64,000 bases of DNA, from the NCBI RefSeq assembly GCF_018449525.1, contig NZ_JAAVUS010000003.1, forward strand, positions 248,001-312,000. Direction: 5' to 3'. The stretch comes from Bradyrhizobium sp. dw_78 (GTDB lineage Bacteria > Pseudomonadota > Alphaproteobacteria > Rhizobiales > Xanthobacteraceae). The position numbers and the translations under genes were made by a program. A model generated the notes under the pieces. That model did not search any database. It had not been told where the DNA came from and saw only the letters and a program-made list of their open reading frames with translations. Position 1 is the first letter of the stretch; each line of letters starts with the position of its first letter. Below, in pieces: positions 26,846-37,085 of the stretch.

Positions 26846-27012
26846 GCCCCCCTCCTGAGGTACATCCCTACGATGTTTAAGTGGATGAACCCTTGGGAAG
26901 TTCGGTTAGCGAAGCCTTAACGGCTGCCGAACCTGACAACGAGCGTTTCTGAACAGCTCATAAGGCGATTCGAGAAAGCGGCCGCTGCTCCGGGCCATCT
27001 TTCCCGATCCGG

Positions 27013-28836
27013 TCAATTTCCTTCGGCGTTCACCAGGGCGATCAGGTCATGCCCATAACTTTCAAGCTTCTTGTCGCCGATGCCGGGGATGCTGCGAAGT
27101 TGTTCCGGCGTCCTGGGGCGTATCGACGCGATGCCGTCGATCGTGGCGTCGTGCAGCACGACATAGGCCGGCACACCGTGTCGGCGCGCCACCTCGGAAC
27201 GCCACGCCCTGAGCCTGCCGAGCAGGGCCGTATCGCCCGCGGCGGAGGGACTGGAAGCAAGGTCGCCGCGCCTCGATCGGGTCCGGCTGGGGCGCTGCGC
27301 CGGTTCCTCGCGCAGCGATATTTCGGTCTCGCCCTTCAGCACGCCGCGCGCGGTCTCGGTGAGCTTCAGCGCGCCAAAGGCTTCGTTGTCGGATTGAAGG
27401 TAGCCCATCGCCACCAATTGACGCAGAGCGGAACGCCACTGCCTTTCATTCAGTTCGCGGCCGATGCCGAACACGGAAAGTCCGTCGTGCCCGAACTGCT
27501 TGACGCGCTCGGTCAGGCGGCCGACCAGAACGTCGATCAAATGCATCGCGCCGAAACGCTGTCCGGTGCGGTAGGCGCAGGACAACAGCTTCTGTGCGAT
27601 GACCTTGCCGTCGCGTACCTGCGGCGGCGACTGGCAGTTGTCGCAATTGCCGCATCGGGCCGCCTTCAGGGTTTCCCCGAAATATTGAAGCAGCCGGCTT
27701 CGCCGGCATTCGGCGGTCTCGGCCAGGCCGACAAGGGCGTCGAGCTTTCCGATCGAGACGCGTTTGAAGGCCTCGGTGCCCTCGGACTCGTCGATCATGC
27801 GGCGCTGCTGCACGATGTCGGACAGGCCATAGGCCATCCAGGCGCTGGAAGGCTTGCCGTCACGCCCGGCGCGCCCGGTCTCCTGGTAATAGGCCTCGAT
27901 GCTTTTCGGCAAATCAAGATGCGCGACGAACCGCACGTCCGGCTTGTCGATGCCCATGCCGAACGCGACCGTGGCGACCATCACGATGCCGTCCTCGTTG
28001 ATGAAGCGATCCTGATGGCGCGTGCGCAGATTCGCGTCGAGGCCGGCGTGATAGGGCAATGCCGGGATGCCGGCCCTGTTCAACGCGGCCGCCGTGTCCT
28101 CGACCTTGGCGCGCGACAGGCAATAGACGATGCCGGCGTCGCCGGCATGGCGTTCACTGATGAAGGCCTTGAGCTGCGTCTGCGCGTTCTGCTTGGCGAC
28201 GATTTCATATTTGATGTTCGGGCGGTCAAAACTTGCGACAAAGCGCGGCGCGTGGGCAAGCCCGAGGCGATCGACGATCTCCTGGCGGGTCAGTTCATCC
28301 GCCGTCGCCGTGAGCGCAATGCGCGGAACGTTCGGAAAGCGTTCCGCTATCGCGGACAGGCCGATATATTCGGGGCGGAAGTCGTGGCCCCATTGCGAGA
28401 CGCAATGCGCTTCGTCGATCGCAAACAGGGCGATCCTGGCGCGGCCGAGCAGGGCGAGGCAGCGCGGCGTCAATAGCCGCTCCGGCGCGACGTAGAGCAG
28501 GTCGATATCGCCGGCGATCAGCCGCTGCTCGACCGCCGCGGCCTCTTCCCATGACAGCGTCGAATTCAGCACCGCCGCCTTGACGCCGGCTTCGGTGAGC
28601 CCTGCGACCTGGTCGCGCATCAGCGCGATCAGCGGCGAGACCACGATTCCGCAGCCTTCGCGCAACAAGGAGGGTAATTGATAGCACAGCGACTTGCCGC
28701 CGCCGGTGGGCATCAGCACCAGGCAATTGCCGCCACCGGCGACATGTTCGACGATCTCTTCCTGCGCGCCCCGGAAGGCCGGCAGGCCGAACACGGAATT
28801 CAGCAGCGAGAGCGCGTGGGAAAGGGGGGCGGGCAC
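27013..28836 (-). CDS. recQ: ATP-dependent DNA helicase RecQ
   Basis: The 607-residue 3'-5' helicase acts in recombination and replication-fork repair. Walker A is [14 protein letters not shown], the Walker B box is DEAH ([17 protein letters not shown]), and helicase motif VI is [10 protein letters not shown]. The zinc site has CGNCDNC; a winged-helix RQC domain and a C-terminal HRDC domain (from about residue 525, ending [17 protein letters not shown]) follow. Length is close to E. coli RecQ (609). It starts at a GTG. Confidence 0.96.
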   Translation of the reverse strand: MPAPLSHALSLLNSVFGLPAFRGAQEEIVEHVAGGGNCLVLMPTGGGKSLCYQLPSLLREGCGIVVSPLIALMRDQVAGLTEAGVKAAVLNSTLSWEEAAAVEQRLIAGDIDLLYVAPERLLTPRCLALLGRARIALFAIDEAHCVSQWGHDFRPEYIGLSAIAERFPNVPRIALTATADELTRQEIVDRLGLAHAPRFVASFDRPNIKYEIVAKQNAQTQLKAFISERHAGDAGIVYCLSRAKVEDTAAALNRAGIPALPYHAGLDANLRTRHQDRFINEDGIVMVATVAFGMGIDKPDVRFVAHLDLPKSIEAYYQETGRAGRDGKPSSAWMAYGLSDIVQQRRMIDESEGTEAFKRVSIGKLDALVGLAETAECRRSRLLQYFGETLKAARCGNCDNCQSPPQVRDGKVIAQKLLSCAYRTGQRFGAMHLIDVLVGRLTERVKQFGHDGLSVFGIGRELNERQWRSALRQLVAMGYLQSDNEAFGALKLTETARGVLKGETEISLREEPAQRPSRTRSRRGDLASSPSAAGDTALLGRLRAWRSEVARRHGVPAYVVLHDATIDGIASIRPRTPEQLRSIPGIGDKKLESYGHDLIALVNAEGN

Positions 28837-28949
28837 GTCTCAGGTCTATTCCTGATTCGGACCGTCACGCCTATTCACTTTCGCGCCGGACCTGGATGAA
28901 ATAGGTGTGGCAAACCGCGAAAGACCGGCTTTTCCGCGAGAGAGGGCGC

Positions 28950-29702
28950 TCAGGCGCCGGCCGCCCACAGCGCTTCGGCGATGCTCAGGTTGGAAACCTT
29001 GCGGCGCGACGCCGCCTCCAGCGCCTGGCGCAGCAGTGCCGGCGAACAGCCATAGGGGCTTGGCTCGGCCGCGACGTCGTGGCTGTAGAAGATCAGCCAG
29101 CCATTGGTCTCGACCGCCGCGTCGAACGCGCGTTCGATGCCGTCGCGGTCGATCTGCCGTTCGATCAGCGGCATGGCGTGCAGATATTGCAGGTCCACGG
29201 TGCCACTGTTGATGCCGGGAAAAATGCCGCGGGACGAGCGGAACAACTTGCCAAGCTGGCCCTTGCGCGAAACCGAGCCCAGCCCGTAGGGATAGGCGAA
29301 GTTCTCGATCCGGATCGATGGGTCCAGCCCGAGCAAATAGCGCCGATTGCGCTCGACCTCATCCGCCATCGCCGTCGCGGACAGGTCGGTCGCGCGCTTG
29401 TGCGAGAAGGTGTGGCAGGCAATTTCGTGCGCCCTACGGTGAAGGCCGACGATGTTCTCGGCGCCGATCGCGGTCCAATGGCCGGACCACGTATCGGCCA
29501 GTCCGCCGGCGACGTAGAACGTCCCCCGGGCGCCGTATTCCTCCAGCAGCGCGGCGCCGGTGGTCGCGGCGCTGACGGGCGCGTCATCGAAGGTGAAGCT
29601 GACCATCGGACGCTTGTTGAGCAGCCGGTGCGGCGTGGCGCACAGATGTCGCGCGAGCCGGTTGCTGACGCGCGCCTTGAGGGAAGACCACACCGGGGAC
29701 AT
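28950..29702 (-). CDS. Polysaccharide deacetylase (NodB-homology family)
   Basis: The 250-residue protein has the CE4 metal site: SFTFDDAP (catalytic Asp and metal Asp) and HTFSHK (the two metal His), and the later FAYPYG. It would remove N-acetyl or similar groups from a saccharide. No signal peptide is evident. It lies 14 bases after the MetA-like gene on the same strand, so the two are probably co-transcribed; the link between them is unclear. Confidence 0.88.
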   Translation of the reverse strand: MSPVWSSLKARVSNRLARHLCATPHRLLNKRPMVSFTFDDAPVSAATTGAALLEEYGARGTFYVAGGLADTWSGHWTAIGAENIVGLHRRAHEIACHTFSHKRATDLSATAMADEVERNRRYLLGLDPSIRIENFAYPYGLGSVSRKGQLGKLFRSSRGIFPGINSGTVDLQYLHAMPLIERQIDRDGIERAFDAAVETNGWLIFYSHDVAAEPSPYGCSPALLRQALEAASRRKVSNLSIAEALWAAGA

Positions 29703-29716
29703 GACGCGCGTGCTTT

Positions 29717-30745
29717 CTATCGCCGGTGCGACGCTTCGGCCGTAGGCTTGACGCCTTCGGAAAGATATTCGAGCCAGTTGCGGAAGATGCTTGACGCCGC
29801 CTCGCCGGATGCAAGACCGGGACGAAGCGTGAGCCTGGGAAGCTCGATACTGAGCGGGATTGTGCGCTCGGCGACTGCGCGCTTGCGGTAATGCGCGAGC
29901 TTTTTTTCGGTCTCCTGGTCGAAATAATGCGCGGGCGTATCCGGAAAACGATCGCGCTGACGCGACAGATACCGGGTGATGTCGCGGAGATATTCCCGCT
30001 GTAGCGACAAAGCTTCGTATTCCGGATATCCCTGGAAGAACACGAAGCGGCTGCGCAGCTGCTTGACGAAGATGTCGACGCCGGCATCCGGCGATTCAGT
30101 CAAGATCTGATATCCGTTGGCGGCAAGATCGCTTCTACGCAGCGCATGAAGGCGCGAATGCGCAATCTTGAGCGGCGATGCGACGTCTTGTGTCAGGCGA
30201 TCGTCGATCACTTTGAAGCAGTCGTAGACGCCCGAACATTTCTCATCCAGAAGCTGCCGCTCGATCCCGTCGAGATGCAGGACCGCGGCATGTGCGGCGA
30301 GGCACGACCAGATCGCAGAGCGCGTGTTGATCTTGGCCCAGTCGACGATCGCAACGAGATCGTTCCAGAATGGCTCCTCACGCAGGGCCGCCGCATTCGG
30401 CGCAGCGTCGGTGACGATCACTCCGTCGAAACGCAGGCGGTCGAGATCGGCGATGTCCCTGTAGCGCCCATGCATCAATTGCTGGGTCTGTTCCGACCGT
30501 TTCACCGACGGCAGCGAGAAATAATGCAGATCGATATGGCGGTTGCCCGCTTCTGCCTGCAACAGGCGCGTGAACTTGCGTTCGGTGGCCTGCAGCGCCG
30601 AGTCCGGCATGCTGTTGATGAGGCCGATGGTGAGCGCCGTATCGGCGGCTTGCTGACGGTTGTCGAACGCATCGGCCTCGCCCAACTGGGTGGGCGCCAG
30701 AGCCGGGCTGGCAACAGGCCGATGTTTGCCGCATAGCACTGTCAT
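29717..30745 (-). CDS. MetA-like homoserine O-acyltransferase family protein, catalytic His replaced by Tyr
   Basis: From ATG 30745 the protein is 342 residues (an ATG at 30757 and a longer frame to 30832 also exist). It follows MetA in fold: IGLINSMPDSALQATERKF near the start, a nucleophile Cys148 in WSCLAAHAA, and HSRLHAL. The catalytic dyad of E. coli MetA (GHPEYD, His235 and Glu237) reads GYPEYE here, Tyr240 and Glu242. The substrate loop is also changed (TDAAPNAAALREEP). It may use another acceptor, or be an inactive relative, rather than serve methionine synthesis. It is followed by a polysaccharide deacetylase; a GNAT-like gene lies upstream on the same strand. Confidence 0.75.
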   Translation of the reverse strand: MTVLCGKHRPVASPALAPTQLGEADAFDNRQQAADTALTIGLINSMPDSALQATERKFTRLLQAEAGNRHIDLHYFSLPSVKRSEQTQQLMHGRYRDIADLDRLRFDGVIVTDAAPNAAALREEPFWNDLVAIVDWAKINTRSAIWSCLAAHAAVLHLDGIERQLLDEKCSGVYDCFKVIDDRLTQDVASPLKIAHSRLHALRRSDLAANGYQILTESPDAGVDIFVKQLRSRFVFFQGYPEYEALSLQREYLRDITRYLSRQRDRFPDTPAHYFDQETEKKLAHYRKRAVAERTIPLSIELPRLTLRPGLASGEAASSIFRNWLEYLSEGVKPTAEASHRR

Positions 30746-31008
30746 GCCAGATTCCATCCGATCTATTCCGCAGGCACCCGGGCCATCGGTGCAGCGCGCC
30801 ATGACCGGCGCAGGCCCCGCGCATCTCGACATGCGCTTAATTTTTATTCGCTCAGATTGTTTCTAGAGATGGGCGGTGAGGCCGGCAATAATTCGCGAAG
30901 AGATTGAGGAAATAACCCTAATGCGAGAGCGCGAATTGACTAAAATTTGAATCAAATGTCGGATGCACAGGCACGGCAGTCATATTGGGATTTTGCCTGT
31001 GCCCGGAT

Positions 31009-31887
31009 TTAAGGCCCGTACAATACGAGCTCGGTGTCGGTCAGGTCGGCGAGGCGTGGCTGGTGCGGGCCCTTGAAATATTTGCGGCCGCGCCATTCGG
31101 TATAGAAACCGATCAGGCCCGGCACGCGGCCGTTGGCGTCAAGGATCACCGAGAGCTTGCCGTGCCAAACCAGATGCTTGCCGATGGCGCCTGAGCATCG
31201 GACATATTCGGCGATATCGCGGCAATAGATCAGTTGCATCGCCGGCGGCGCGATCCATCCCTTGCGGATACGAACCGGCTGCAGGATGAACGGCAAGGCG
31301 CTGCCGTCGGCCGTGCGGCCTACCAGGCTGAGGCAGCCATAGCGTGCGTGCCGCGTCAGCAGCTCGACCTCGGATAAGGCGAGGCCTTCGATCGCCTGCG
31401 TATCGGGCGAGACGGTCTCGATGGTCATGCCGGCCTTCGCGCGCGACAGCGCCGGAATAGAGAAGAACAGGCCGCTGCAATAACAATTGAAGCCCTGCGT
31501 CTCGATGATGGGCCAGGTCCATGTCGCGGCGCTGATGTTGATGTAGGTAACATCCTTGTGCTTCTGCGCGATCTTGGTCAGCAGCGGTGCGTAATTCCGA
31601 AACGCCGGCTCGACATACCAGCTCGACAGGTTGCAATGGATCTTGGTCTCGCCGCCCTCGGCCCTCGCCGTATATAACAGCAGGAGAATGCCGACCGGCG
31701 CGCCGCCATTGTCGAGCATATAGCCGAAGCGCGGATAGCCTTGAGGCACCTCGCGCCTGGCCTGGCGGCGCAGCCCCTGCATCCAGTATTCGCGCGACCG
31801 GCCGACAAATCCGCGCGTCAAAAGCTCAGCGATCGCGTCGATATCGGCCTCGGAGATTTCGCGGCAGCGGATCTGTTGCTTGAGCAC
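31009..31887 (-). CDS. GNAT-like acyl-CoA acyltransferase family protein
   Basis: The 292-residue protein starts IRCREISEADIDAIAELLTR, an N-terminal GNAT-type strand-helix, and the segment GILLLLYTARAEGG fits the central strand of that fold; SSWYVEPAFRNYAPLL resembles the pantetheine-binding segment. The C-terminal half (from about 170) is less clear. I cannot name a substrate. It is divergent from an acyl carrier protein gene at 32261, so it may transfer an acyl group carried by that protein. Confidence 0.6.
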   Translation of the reverse strand: MLKQQIRCREISEADIDAIAELLTRGFVGRSREYWMQGLRRQARREVPQGYPRFGYMLDNGGAPVGILLLLYTARAEGGETKIHCNLSSWYVEPAFRNYAPLLTKIAQKHKDVTYINISAATWTWPIIETQGFNCYCSGLFFSIPALSRAKAGMTIETVSPDTQAIEGLALSEVELLTRHARYGCLSLVGRTADGSALPFILQPVRIRKGWIAPPAMQLIYCRDIAEYVRCSGAIGKHLVWHGKLSVILDANGRVPGLIGFYTEWRGRKYFKGPHQPRLADLTDTELVLYGP

Positions 31888-32260
31888 GGTTTAGCTTCCT
31901 GCACGTTCCTGCATGCGATGCCTCCGAATCTTGTCGGTGCGGAGTTCCTGCGCAAGATTTCGCGTCTGGTGTGACATCGATCGCCACAGCACCCGATCAA
32001 GGCAACGTTCGAGGATTTGAAGGGCTTAGGGATTTAATTCAAATGCGTCGATGAAATTCAGGGTAAACGGATCTGACATCAGGGTTGACGGTTAATCAGC
32101 GGTATTTCGATGCTTCTGATTCCTGCAATCGGATCAACGTTTGCGCAACCGTCATTGGCGCTAAGGGCAGAATGACAGTTTGCGTCAACGAGAGGCGCTG
32201 TTTCCCGGACGACGCCGGAGCTAAAAGGCGGCCTTCAGTGCGGCAAGAGGGAAAAGCGGA
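31888..32260. other. Divergent intergenic region, GNAT gene and acyl carrier protein gene
   Basis: A 373-base region between divergent genes. No reading frame with similarity is present. It should contain both promoters; an A/T-richer part lies at about 32030-32060. Confidence 0.4.
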
Positions 32261-32545
32261 ATGCAGGAATTTGGCGCCGACGTTCAGACCAGGATACTGG
32301 CCCTTGTCCAGCTGACCCTCGAGCAGAATAAAATCGGCGCTGAAGTCGGTCCGCAGACGCGGCTGGTGGATGCCGGGCTGACATCGAGCGATATGGTCGA
32401 CCTGATGCTGGCTGTCGAAGCCGAGTTCGAGTTTACAATCCCGCAATCCGAAATCACGCCGGAGAATTTCCGGTCGGCCGAAACGCTGGAACGGATGATC
32501 GTCCGTCAGCTTGAGCCGGCGGCGGTCGCCCGATTGATCGCCTGA
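32261..32545 (+). CDS. Stand-alone acyl carrier protein
   Basis: The 94-residue acidic protein has the carrier-protein fold, with the phosphopantetheine site in GLTSSDMVDLML, where the attachment Ser follows Thr (the usual motif is DSL). The following VEAEFEFTIPQSEITPENF is the conserved helix II-III region. GAGG precedes the ATG. It is not next to fatty-acid synthesis genes, so it is a specialised carrier; the divergent GNAT-like gene is its most likely partner. A dedicated loading ligase is not in the window. Confidence 0.85.
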   Translation: MQEFGADVQTRILALVQLTLEQNKIGAEVGPQTRLVDAGLTSSDMVDLMLAVEAEFEFTIPQSEITPENFRSAETLERMIVRQLEPAAVARLIA

Positions 32546-32786
32546 AACCCATCGGGCGCCGGATCCGCCGGACATTGGCGTGATCCACCATCTTGCCGTC
32601 GACGGCCGCGACCTTGCTGTTTCTTTGCGCCGTTTCGAGCGTCGCAGGGTGAATAGCGGCCGAAAACATGCTGTTTCGTTCAAGGGGAAAGTCAACAGGC
32701 GGTGATCGACGCCTTGCAGCAGGCCCGGCAAAAAGGATATGTGTTAAAATAATTCGGCCATAGACCGTCCCAAGGACAAGGCAGGC

Positions 32787-34199
32787 ATGACAGGTTCGCC
32801 GCGAATGATCGCAGCTGCCATTGCCGGCGTTTTGATCGCCGCCGGAATTGCCGGCTTTGCCGTAACGTGGCGCCCGGCGATTGCCGCCGTTGAGCCGCCT
32901 TCGCCGCAATCGTTCGACCCGGTGCTGGTCAAGCGCGGCCGCGAACTCGCCGCGATCGGCAATTGCAATGATTGCCACACCATGCGGGGCGGTTCGAGCT
33001 TTGCCGGCGGCCTTCCGGTGCCGACGCCGTTCGGCACGATCTACTCGTCCAATATCACGCCTGATCCGGACACCGGGATCGGCCGCTGGCCGGAACAGGC
33101 CTTTCGCCGTGCCATGCGGTCGGGCGTCGATCGCGACGGGCAGCATCTCTATCCGACCTTTCCCTACGATCATTTCACCAATGTCAGCGACGAGGATGAC
33201 CGGGCGCTCTATGCGTTCCTGATGACGAGGCCGCCGGTTCACGCGCCCGCCCGCGACAACCAGCTTTCTTTTCCGCTCGATCAGCGCTTTGTGGTCGCGG
33301 GCTGGAAATTGCTGTTCCTCCGTCATGGCGGCTATCAACCGGACGGCGGCAGGAGCGCGGAATGGAATCGCGGCGCCTATCTGGTTGAAGGGCTGGCGCA
33401 TTGCGGCTCCTGCCATACGCCGCGCAACGGCCTGGGTGCGGAACGTCCCGATGCGCAATTTGCCGGCGGCGATGTCGATAACTGGCATGCCTACGCGATC
33501 AATTCACAATCGCCGTCGCCGGTGCCGTGGAACGCGGACACGCTGTTCTCCTATCTGCGTCGGGGCTGGGATTCCGACCACGGCACTGCGCGCGGGCCGA
33601 TGGCGGAGGTGGTCAGCAACCTGTCGTCGGTCAGTGAAAGCGATGTACGGGCGATCGCGCTCTACATGGCGGATGTGTTCGGCGCGCCGGCGCCGGATCG
33701 CATCCGGCATGGCGAGGCCGTGCTGGCGCAAGCCAAGATGCGAGCCAAGACGCAAGCCGGAGCGCCGGCCGCGCAGGCAGCGAATGGCGCTGCGACGCAA
33801 GATTGGACCATGAATGCAACTGGCGCGTCGATCTATGCGGCGGCCTGCGCGACATGCCATGAAAGTAACCGGGCCTTGCCCTATGGCGGCGTCAATCTGG
33901 CGCTGAGCACCGCCCTCAGCGGCCCCGATCCGCGCAACGCCGTCAACATCGTGTTGTCGGGCGTTCGTCCGGTGCCGGGCGAGCGCAGCCCGATCATGCC
34001 GGGCTTTGCCGACAGCATGAACAATGAGCAGATCGTGGCGCTGTTGCAGTTCCTGCGCGGCCGGTTCTCCAACCAGCCGGCATGGAGCGGCGTTGCAAAG
34101 ACCGTCTTGGATGCAAGGCGCATGCAGACCGTGTTTCTCCAGACATCGCCGGGACCATCCAATCCGCCCGCCGATGCAACACAGCGAGGCGGGCCATGA
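32787..34199 (+). CDS. Tri-heme cytochrome c subunit of a periplasmic molybdenum dehydrogenase
   Basis: The 470-residue protein has an N-terminal membrane anchor or signal (residues 7-34) and three c-type heme sites: CNDCH (60-64), CGSCH (207-211) and CATCH (354-358). Spacing and sequence resemble the cytochrome subunit of alcohol/aldehyde/gluconate dehydrogenases. It passes electrons from the molybdenum subunits to the respiratory chain in the periplasm. Its TGA overlaps the ATG of the 2Fe-2S subunit by four bases. Confidence 0.9.
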   Translation: MTGSPRMIAAAIAGVLIAAGIAGFAVTWRPAIAAVEPPSPQSFDPVLVKRGRELAAIGNCNDCHTMRGGSSFAGGLPVPTPFGTIYSSNITPDPDTGIGRWPEQAFRRAMRSGVDRDGQHLYPTFPYDHFTNVSDEDDRALYAFLMTRPPVHAPARDNQLSFPLDQRFVVAGWKLLFLRHGGYQPDGGRSAEWNRGAYLVEGLAHCGSCHTPRNGLGAERPDAQFAGGDVDNWHAYAINSQSPSPVPWNADTLFSYLRRGWDSDHGTARGPMAEVVSNLSSVSESDVRAIALYMADVFGAPAPDRIRHGEAVLAQAKMRAKTQAGAPAAQAANGAATQDWTMNATGASIYAAACATCHESNRALPYGGVNLALSTALSGPDPRNAVNIVLSGVRPVPGERSPIMPGFADSMNNEQIVALLQFLRGRFSNQPAWSGVAKTVLDARRMQTVFLQTSPGPSNPPADATQRGGP

Positions 34200-34693
34200 T
34201 GACATTGAAGGTCAATGGCAAGGACCATGTGGTCGATGCCGATCCCGATACACCGTTGCTCTATGTGCTGCGCGACGATCTCAAGCTCAACGCCGCGAAG
34301 TTCGGCTGCGGGCTCGGCCAGTGCGGGGCCTGCACCGTGATCGTGGATGGCAAGGCCGTGCTGTCCTGCGTGACGCCGCTGCTCCTGCTTGACGGCAAGC
34401 AGGTGACGACCCTGGAGGGATTGGGAACGATCGAAGCTCCGGCGCCGATCCAGCGCGCCTTCATGGAAGAGCAGGCGGCGCAATGCGGCTACTGCATCTC
34501 CGGCATGATGATGCGGGCGCAAGCGTTGCTGCAGCGAAATTCCAAGCCGACCGACGCGCAGATCCGCGCCGAACTCCAGCCCAATCTGTGCCGCTGCGGT
34601 ACGCATATGCGGATCATGCGTGCGGTACACCGGGCCTCCCGGTTGATGGACAGTGCCGACGCTTCTCCAGTGATCCAGAGGAGCGCGCCATGA
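34196..34693 (+). CDS. 2Fe-2S small subunit (IorA-like)
   Basis: The 165-residue subunit carries CGLGQCGAC plus VLSC (first cluster) and CGYCISG plus CRCGTH (second cluster). The two-subunit form without a flavin subunit is typical of isoquinoline 1-oxidoreductase-type enzymes, where a cytochrome replaces FAD as acceptor. It starts in the cytochrome stop (ATGA) and its stop overlaps the large-subunit start. It has no export signal, so it would be carried out by the Tat signal of its partner. Confidence 0.9.
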   Translation: MMTLKVNGKDHVVDADPDTPLLYVLRDDLKLNAAKFGCGLGQCGACTVIVDGKAVLSCVTPLLLLDGKQVTTLEGLGTIEAPAPIQRAFMEEQAAQCGYCISGMMMRAQALLQRNSKPTDAQIRAELQPNLCRCGTHMRIMRAVHRASRLMDSADASPVIQRSAP

Positions 34694-36927
34694 ACGCGCC
34701 CGTGATTCTCGATCGCCGCCGCGTGCTCGCCGGTGGCGGCGCGCTGATCGTCAGCTTCTCGCTCACCGGTGCTTTCGCCGAGGAAAAAAGCCCGCCGGGT
34801 GTTGTTACAGCGCCAAAGCCGCCCGGCAGCCTGAAGGATGCGCCGTTGCTGGATTCCTGGATCCGGATCGAGGCCGACGGCAAGATCACCGCGTTCACCG
34901 GCAAGGCCGAACTCGGCCAGGGCTTCAAGACGGCGTTCCAGCAGATCGCCGCCGAACAGCTCGATATTCCCTTCGCGTCGCTGACGGTGGTTACGGCCGA
35001 CACGCACCGCACCGCGAACGAAGGCTATACGTCCGGCAGCCATTCGATGCAGGACAGCGGCACCGCGATCCTGAACGCCGCCGCGCAAGCGCGTGCGTTA
35101 TTGGTGGCGGAGGCCGCGCGGCGTCTTGATCTGCCGGAAGACACTCTGCGGACCGAAAATGGCGCGGTGATCGCGCCGGATGGAAGGCGTCTTGGGTATG
35201 GCGATCTGGTCGCGGGCGACATGCTGCATGTCCAGGCGCAGCCGACATCGAAGCTGAAGGATCCCGCGAGCTTTGGGATCATGGGCCAGCCGGTGCCGCG
35301 CCTCGATATCCCGAACAAGGTCACGGGCGGGGCGGCCTATGTCCAGGATATGCGTCCGCCCGGCATGGTGCATGCCCGGATTGTCCGCCCGCCGAGCTAT
35401 GGCGCGCAACTAACGGCGTGCGATACGGCGGCGGTCGAGAAGATGCCGGGGGTCGTCAAGGTCGTTCGCGACGGCAATTTCCTGGCCGTGGTCGCGACAA
35501 AGGAATTTTTAGCGGTGAAGGCGATGCGCGCGCTGTCGGCCGCCGCGCAATGGAAGGAGACGGCAAGCCTGCCGAAGCAGGACGACCTGCTTCACGTGCT
35601 GGCGACCGGCCTGCCGTCGCAGGATTCGGTGATTTTCCAGCACAGCAATCCGTCGGCCGTCGGTCGGAAAACCCTGGAAGCCACCTATACGCGGCCCTAT
35701 CAGTCGCACGGCTCGATCGGTCCGTCCTGCGCGGTCGCGCAGCTGGTGGATGACGCGATGACGGTCTGGACCCACACCCAGGGCGTCTATCCCGACCGCC
35801 AGGGCATCGCCGAGATGTTGCATATGCCGCAGCCGAGCGTTCGCCTGATCCATGTCGAGGGCTCCGGCTGTTACGGCCATAACGGTGCCGACGATGTCGC
35901 GGCCGATGCGGCCCTGATCGCGCGCGAATTGCCGGGCGTACCGGTACGGGTGCAATGGATGCGCGAGCAGGAGCATAGCTGGGAGCCGTATGGCCCGGCG
36001 ATGGTGACGAAGCTGAAGGCCTCGCTCGACGAGAACGGCGCCATCGCCGACTGGAATTTCGAAGTGTGGAGCAACACGCATTCGATGCGTCCGGGCGGCG
36101 CCGGATGCCTGCTGGCGGCGCAGCATATCGCGCAACCTTTCGCCGTGCCGCCGGCCAAGCCGCTGCCGTTGCCGGAAGGCGGCGGCGACCGCAATGCGAT
36201 CCCGATCTACACATTCCCCAACGCGCATGTGGTGCATCACTTCCTTCCCGACATGCCGTTGCGGATTTCCGCGATGCGCGGGCTCGGCGCCTATCACAAC
36301 GTGTTCTCGATCGAGAGTTTCATGAGCGAACTGGCGCTGGCGGCCGGAGCCGACCCCGTCGCGTTCAGGCTGAAGCATCTGGACGATCCGCGCGGCCGCG
36401 ATGTCGTCATGAAGGCGGCCGAGGGTTTCGGCTGGCGAGAGGGTCAGAAAGCGCCGCCCGGTCATGGCTATGGCTTTGCCTTCGCGCGCTACAAGAATCT
36501 CGCGGCCTATTGCGCGATCGCCACCGAGATCGAGGTCAACCGCGAGACCGGGCAGCCGCGCCTGCTGCGCGCGGTCGCGGCCGTCGACAGCGGCCAGGCG
36601 GTCAATCCGGACGGGCTGGCCAACCAGATCGAAGGCGCGATCATGCAATCGATGAGCTGGACGTTGTTTGAAAGCGTGACTTTCGACGATACCCGAATCA
36701 CCAGCATCGACTGGCAGACCTATCCGATCCTGCGGTTCAATTCGGCGCCCGACAGCATCGACGTCCATATCATCAACCGTCCGGGCCTGCCGTTCCTCGG
36801 CAGCGGCGAGACCGGGCAGGGGCCGGCGGCGGCGTCGATCGCCAACGCCATCGCCGACGCTACCGGAAAACGGCTGCGCAACCTGCCGCTGACGCGCAAG
36901 CGCATCAAGGATGCGATCGACGCGTAA
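34690..36927 (+). CDS. Molybdopterin large subunit, Tat-exported (IorB-like)
   Basis: The 745-residue subunit begins with a twin-arginine signal (DRRRVLAGGGALIVSFSLTG), so it folds with its cofactor in the cytoplasm and is exported. The family features of the isoquinoline-oxidoreductase beta type are seen: AELGQGFKTAFQQIAAEQLD, the duplicated domain layout, AMRGLGAYHNVFSIESF and the catalytic Glu in GSGETGQGP near the C-terminus. Start at 34690 overlaps the previous stop. The likely substrates are aldehydes or N-heterocycles; the exact one cannot be read. The convergent coxE/coxD genes may assist maturation. Confidence 0.9.
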   Translation: MNAPVILDRRRVLAGGGALIVSFSLTGAFAEEKSPPGVVTAPKPPGSLKDAPLLDSWIRIEADGKITAFTGKAELGQGFKTAFQQIAAEQLDIPFASLTVVTADTHRTANEGYTSGSHSMQDSGTAILNAAAQARALLVAEAARRLDLPEDTLRTENGAVIAPDGRRLGYGDLVAGDMLHVQAQPTSKLKDPASFGIMGQPVPRLDIPNKVTGGAAYVQDMRPPGMVHARIVRPPSYGAQLTACDTAAVEKMPGVVKVVRDGNFLAVVATKEFLAVKAMRALSAAAQWKETASLPKQDDLLHVLATGLPSQDSVIFQHSNPSAVGRKTLEATYTRPYQSHGSIGPSCAVAQLVDDAMTVWTHTQGVYPDRQGIAEMLHMPQPSVRLIHVEGSGCYGHNGADDVAADAALIARELPGVPVRVQWMREQEHSWEPYGPAMVTKLKASLDENGAIADWNFEVWSNTHSMRPGGAGCLLAAQHIAQPFAVPPAKPLPLPEGGGDRNAIPIYTFPNAHVVHHFLPDMPLRISAMRGLGAYHNVFSIESFMSELALAAGADPVAFRLKHLDDPRGRDVVMKAAEGFGWREGQKAPPGHGYGFAFARYKNLAAYCAIATEIEVNRETGQPRLLRAVAAVDSGQAVNPDGLANQIEGAIMQSMSWTLFESVTFDDTRITSIDWQTYPILRFNSAPDSIDVHIINRPGLPFLGSGETGQGPAAASIANAIADATGKRLRNLPLTRKRIKDAIDA

Positions 36928-36938
36928 CAAAGACTTTT

Positions 36939-37066
36939 CGTCGTCCCGGCCTTGCGCCGGGGCCCATAACCACCGTTCTTTGTATTGATCAAAGCCGGAG
37001 CCGCAGGCATCGCATCATCGATGCGCTTTCGTGGTTATGGTGTTCCCGCCTTCGCGGGAACGACGA
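36939..37066. repeat. Large palindromic intergenic repeat (REP-like)
   Basis: CGTCGTCCCGGCC...GCCCATAACCAC (36939-36973) is mirrored by GTGGTTATGG...GGGAACGACG (37031-37066), so the whole piece can fold into a long hairpin. Such elements recur between genes in this group of bacteria. It lies between convergent genes and could end both transcripts. Confidence 0.65.
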
Positions 37067-37085
37067 TAATGGATATGGCTCATCC

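Noticed and set aside
30746..31008. SAM-II riboswitch upstream of the MetA-like gene
   Set aside because: I looked for the conserved pseudoknot strands and the GCTAAA segment on the minus strand and did not find them.
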